A stretch of DNA of 41,667 nucleotides from Spirosoma fluviale. Its GTDB lineage: Bacteria; Bacteroidota; Bacteroidia; Cytophagales; Spirosomataceae. Within the stretch, counting starts at the first letter, position 1. Every line of letters starts with the position of its first letter. The translations under genes and the position numbers were made by a program. Below, piece by piece: positions 39,506 through 41,667 of the stretch. The notes under the pieces are model-generated. The model was given only the letters and a program-made list of their open reading frames with translations, was not told the origin of the DNA and made no database searches. The stretch spans positions 1 to 41,667 of the forward strand of contig CAMDRO010000017.1 of NCBI GenBank assembly GCA_945906795.1, in the 5' to 3' direction.

Positions 39506-41667
39506 ATGAAAAGAATTATTACTCAAACCTTACCCATTCTCGCTTTCATTTTCTCTATGAGCTTTGCTGCTATGGCACAGACCCAAGTAGCTGGAAATGT
39601 TCGTGACGCTGCTTCAAAAGAAGCGCTTATTGGGGTTAGTATCTCTCTAAAAGGGAAAGTTATTGGTACTATTTCGGATGCAAAAGGTAATTATTCCTTA
39701 AGCACAAGGACACCGGTTCCTTTCACTTTATCTGTTTCTATGGTCGGATATGAAAGCCAAGAAATCGTTGTATCATCAGCAAAATCAAATTTAAACATCT
39801 CATTAAAAGAGCAAGCCACTTTAGGTCAAGAAGTCGTTGTTTCCGCTTCTAGAATACAAGAAAGCGTATTGCAATCTCCAGTGACCATTGAAAGAATGGA
39901 CATTCGTGCGATTAGAGAGGCGGCAGCGCCTTCTTTTTATGATGCATTAAGAAATTTAAAAGGCGTTGAAACCAGTACTCAATCTGTTTCTTTTTCATCC
40001 ATCAACATGCGTGGATTTAATAGCAATGGAAATACACGTGTGGTTCAATTAATTGATGGTATGGATAACCAAGCTCCAGGTTTGAATTTCTCGGTAGGTA
40101 ATATCGTGGGTATTTCGGAGTTGGACTTGGAAGGTTTAGAATTATTACCAGGTGCTGCATCTGCCTTATATGGTCCAAATGCATTAAATGGAATTATTTT
40201 GATGAATTCAAAGTCACCATTCTTGTACCAAGGCTTAAGTGCTCAGGTAAAAGTGGGTGCAATGAGTGCTTCAAATCGTACAGAAGCAACTACTCCTTAT
40301 AGTGATATTGCCATTCGTTATGCGAAGGCCATCAATAATAAATGGGCGTATAAAGTTAATTTTAATACAATGAGTGCAGAGGATTGGCAGGCTACTGACT
40401 ACCGTGATCAATCTTTATTAAATGGTACTAAATTAGGGCCCGGCAGTCGGATGGGAAATTTAGCCTATAATGGAGTTAGTATTTTTGGTGACGAGACCAA
40501 CGTTGAAATGTTGTCTTCTTTGACTCCTTTATTAGGTATTCCTACACATCCATTAACTGCTGGAATTAATCAAATTTCAAAAGCGACAGGTGGTTTATTA
40601 TCACCAACGGCTATTTTAGGATACATTGTACCGAAAGCTTCTATATCTCGTGAGGGATATAAGGAAAATGATTTAGCCTCTTATGCGAACCGTAACATGA
40701 AGTTTAATGCGGCTTTACATTATCGTTTTAATGATAATGTAGAATTGATTTTACAGGGTTCTTATGGTTCTGGTACAACAGTATATACGGGTGCCGATCG
40801 TTATTCTATTAAGAATTTTGGATTGGGTCAATATAAAGCAGAGTTAAAAGGGAGTAATTTCTTCTTACGCGCTTACACCACTCAAGAGAATTCAGGAGAT
40901 GCGTATGCGACAGGAACTTTGGGCCAATTAGTGAACGAGGCTGCAAAGCCTAGTACAGCTTGGTATCCTGATTATTTCGGGGCATTTGCAGGAGCGGCTC
41001 TACAGAATTTTGGTACTGTTTTACAGACAACGTTAGCGCAAACAGGAAATCCTACTGCTGCAATAGGCAATGCCATTGCTACTACCCAAGCTAATTTTGC
41101 TAATTATCATGCAGCGGCTCGTTTAACTGCTGATGGCGGAAGAAGATTAGTTCCAGGAACGGCAGCATTTAATGCAGCTGTAGAGGCTATCAAAAATAAA
41201 CCTCTTCCTATAGGTGCAAAATTCACAGATAAGTCAGCTCTTTATCACTACGAAGGAATGTATAACTTCACGGAGAAGCTAAATAAGAAATTAGAAATGA
41301 TTGTCGGGGCTAGCTATCAAATTTATGCCTTAAATTCAGAAGGAACTTTATTTGCTCTTAAGGCAGATGGTTCAGAACAATCAATCAATGAGTACGGTGG
41401 ATATATTCAAGTAGGTAAGAAAATGTTTGCAGATAAGTTTAAATTGACGGGTTCTATGCGTTATGATAAAAACGAAAATTTTGAAGGCCAATTTAGCCCA
41501 CGTCTATCAGGTGTTTTTACCCAAGGTCGCTCTAACTTCCGTGCTTCATATCAAACAGGTTTCCGTATTCCATCCACTCAAGATCAGTTTATTGATTTAA
41601 ATACTCCACAGGCTCGTTTGCTAGGAGGTCTTCCAGTAGTTCAAGATCGTTATAAGTTATCTGGTAA
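39506..41667 (+). CDS. TonB-dependent outer-membrane receptor (3' end beyond the window)
   Basis: The frame is open from the ATG at 39506 to the window end (720 codons). It shows a signal peptide (about 1-25, 'AAMAQ'), a carboxypeptidase-regulatory-like beta-sandwich (about 26-110, 'VAGNVRDAASKEALIGVSIS'), then a plug domain (about 118-235) with 'RIQESVLQSPVTIERMDI', 'SSINMRGFNSNGNTRVVQLI' and 'ELLPGAASALYGPNALNGII'. Barrel strands follow, including 'QFSPRLSGVFTQGRSNFRAS' and 'YQTGFRIPSTQDQF'. Such receptors import bulky substrates with TonB energy. No SusD-like partner can be seen because the sequence ends. The substrate is unknown. Confidence 0.93.
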   Translation, partial: MKRIITQTLPILAFIFSMSFAAMAQTQVAGNVRDAASKEALIGVSISLKGKVIGTISDAKGNYSLSTRTPVPFTLSVSMVGYESQEIVVSSAKSNLNISLKEQATLGQEVVVSASRIQESVLQSPVTIERMDIRAIREAAAPSFYDALRNLKGVETSTQSVSFSSINMRGFNSNGNTRVVQLIDGMDNQAPGLNFSVGNIVGISELDLEGLELLPGAASALYGPNALNGIILMNSKSPFLYQGLSAQVKVGAMSASNRTEATTPYSDIAIRYAKAINNKWAYKVNFNTMSAEDWQATDYRDQSLLNGTKLGPGSRMGNLAYNGVSIFGDETNVEMLSSLTPLLGIPTHPLTAGINQISKATGGLLSPTAILGYIVPKASISREGYKENDLASYANRNMKFNAALHYRFNDNVELILQGSYGSGTTVYTGADRYSIKNFGLGQYKAELKGSNFFLRAYTTQENSGDAYATGTLGQLVNEAAKPSTAWYPDYFGAFAGAALQNFGTVLQTTLAQTGNPTAAIGNAIATTQANFANYHAAARLTADGGRRLVPGTAAFNAAVEAIKNKPLPIGAKFTDKSALYHYEGMYNFTEKLNKKLEMIVGASYQIYALNSEGTLFALKADGSEQSINEYGGYIQVGKKMFADKFKLTGSMRYDKNENFEGQFSPRLSGVFTQGRSNFRASYQTGFRIPSTQDQFIDLNTPQARLLGGLPVVQDRYKLSG

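Overview
The window looks like a chromosomal segment of a low-GC member of the Bacteroidota, probably Cytophagales. Supporting signs are Bacteroidota-type promoter boxes (TTTG, 16-20 bp, TAnnTTTG), a FeoA-FeoB pair, a TonB-dependent receptor with an N-terminal carboxypeptidase-regulatory-like domain, a BatD-like protein, a CruF-type carotenoid enzyme, a B12-binding MerR regulator, M3 oligoendopeptidase and lipoproteins. I see no insertion sequence, prophage, CRISPR array or rRNA. No gene-free stretch exceeds about 225 bases.

Layout. 1-2260 (minus): glyA, tatC and the first 21 codons of an ABC-F ATPase. 2435-4857 (plus): dsbD and a coupled small membrane protein, ended by a clear terminator. 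4901-10277 (minus): a small lipoprotein, M3 peptidase, a ferredoxin-type flavin reductase coupled to a GHL10 family secreted protein, and an orphan OmpR-type regulator. 10384-11454 (plus): an AI-2E/PerM transporter. 11432-13883 (minus): phosphatase, LytS-like kinase and LytTR regulator. 13953-15513 (plus): a hotdog thioesterase and isochorismate synthase, probably menaquinone synthesis. 15524-21604 (minus): a ccmB-C-D-E-F operon followed by a small membrane protein and a CNNM/CorC protein. 21823-24175 (plus): feoA-feoB. 24172-25069 (minus): a thioesterase and a DUF2147 protein. 25231-27465 (plus): ComA-like phosphosulfolactate synthase, DedA protein, aroE. A PRTase is divergent from a hypothetical membrane protein and ruvX. 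After a PhyH dioxygenase (minus) come a frameshifted outer-membrane protein gene, a second outer-membrane protein, a BatD-like protein, aroC, tadA, sodA, tRNA-His, cruF and a CarH-like MerR gene. The end holds a GDP-mannose pyrophosphorylase and a DUF3089 lipoprotein (minus) and a TonB-dependent receptor (plus) cut by the window edge.

How the genes relate. DsbD and the Ccm proteins form the core of periplasmic thiol and cytochrome c assembly. AroE, AroC and isochorismate synthase are three dispersed steps of chorismate and menaquinone synthesis. FeoAB, SOD and the TonB-dependent receptor concern metal, oxygen and nutrient handling. CruF beside a B12-binding MerR protein suggests light-linked carotenoid control.

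The observation I rate highest is that CcmE has Cys126-x-x-x-Tyr130 where classical CcmE has the haem-binding His-x-x-x-Tyr, and no ccmA, ccmG or ccmH is present beside it. This resembles the variant System I known from archaea and some bacteria. Other points are the CarH-like regulator with intact cobalamin motifs but Leu after the capping Trp, the frameshifted outer-membrane gene, an FNR/Crp-like palindrome, a perfect inverted repeat over the receptor promoter, a U-U mismatch in the tRNA-His acceptor stem, and three convergent gene pairs that overlap by exactly four bases at their stop codons.
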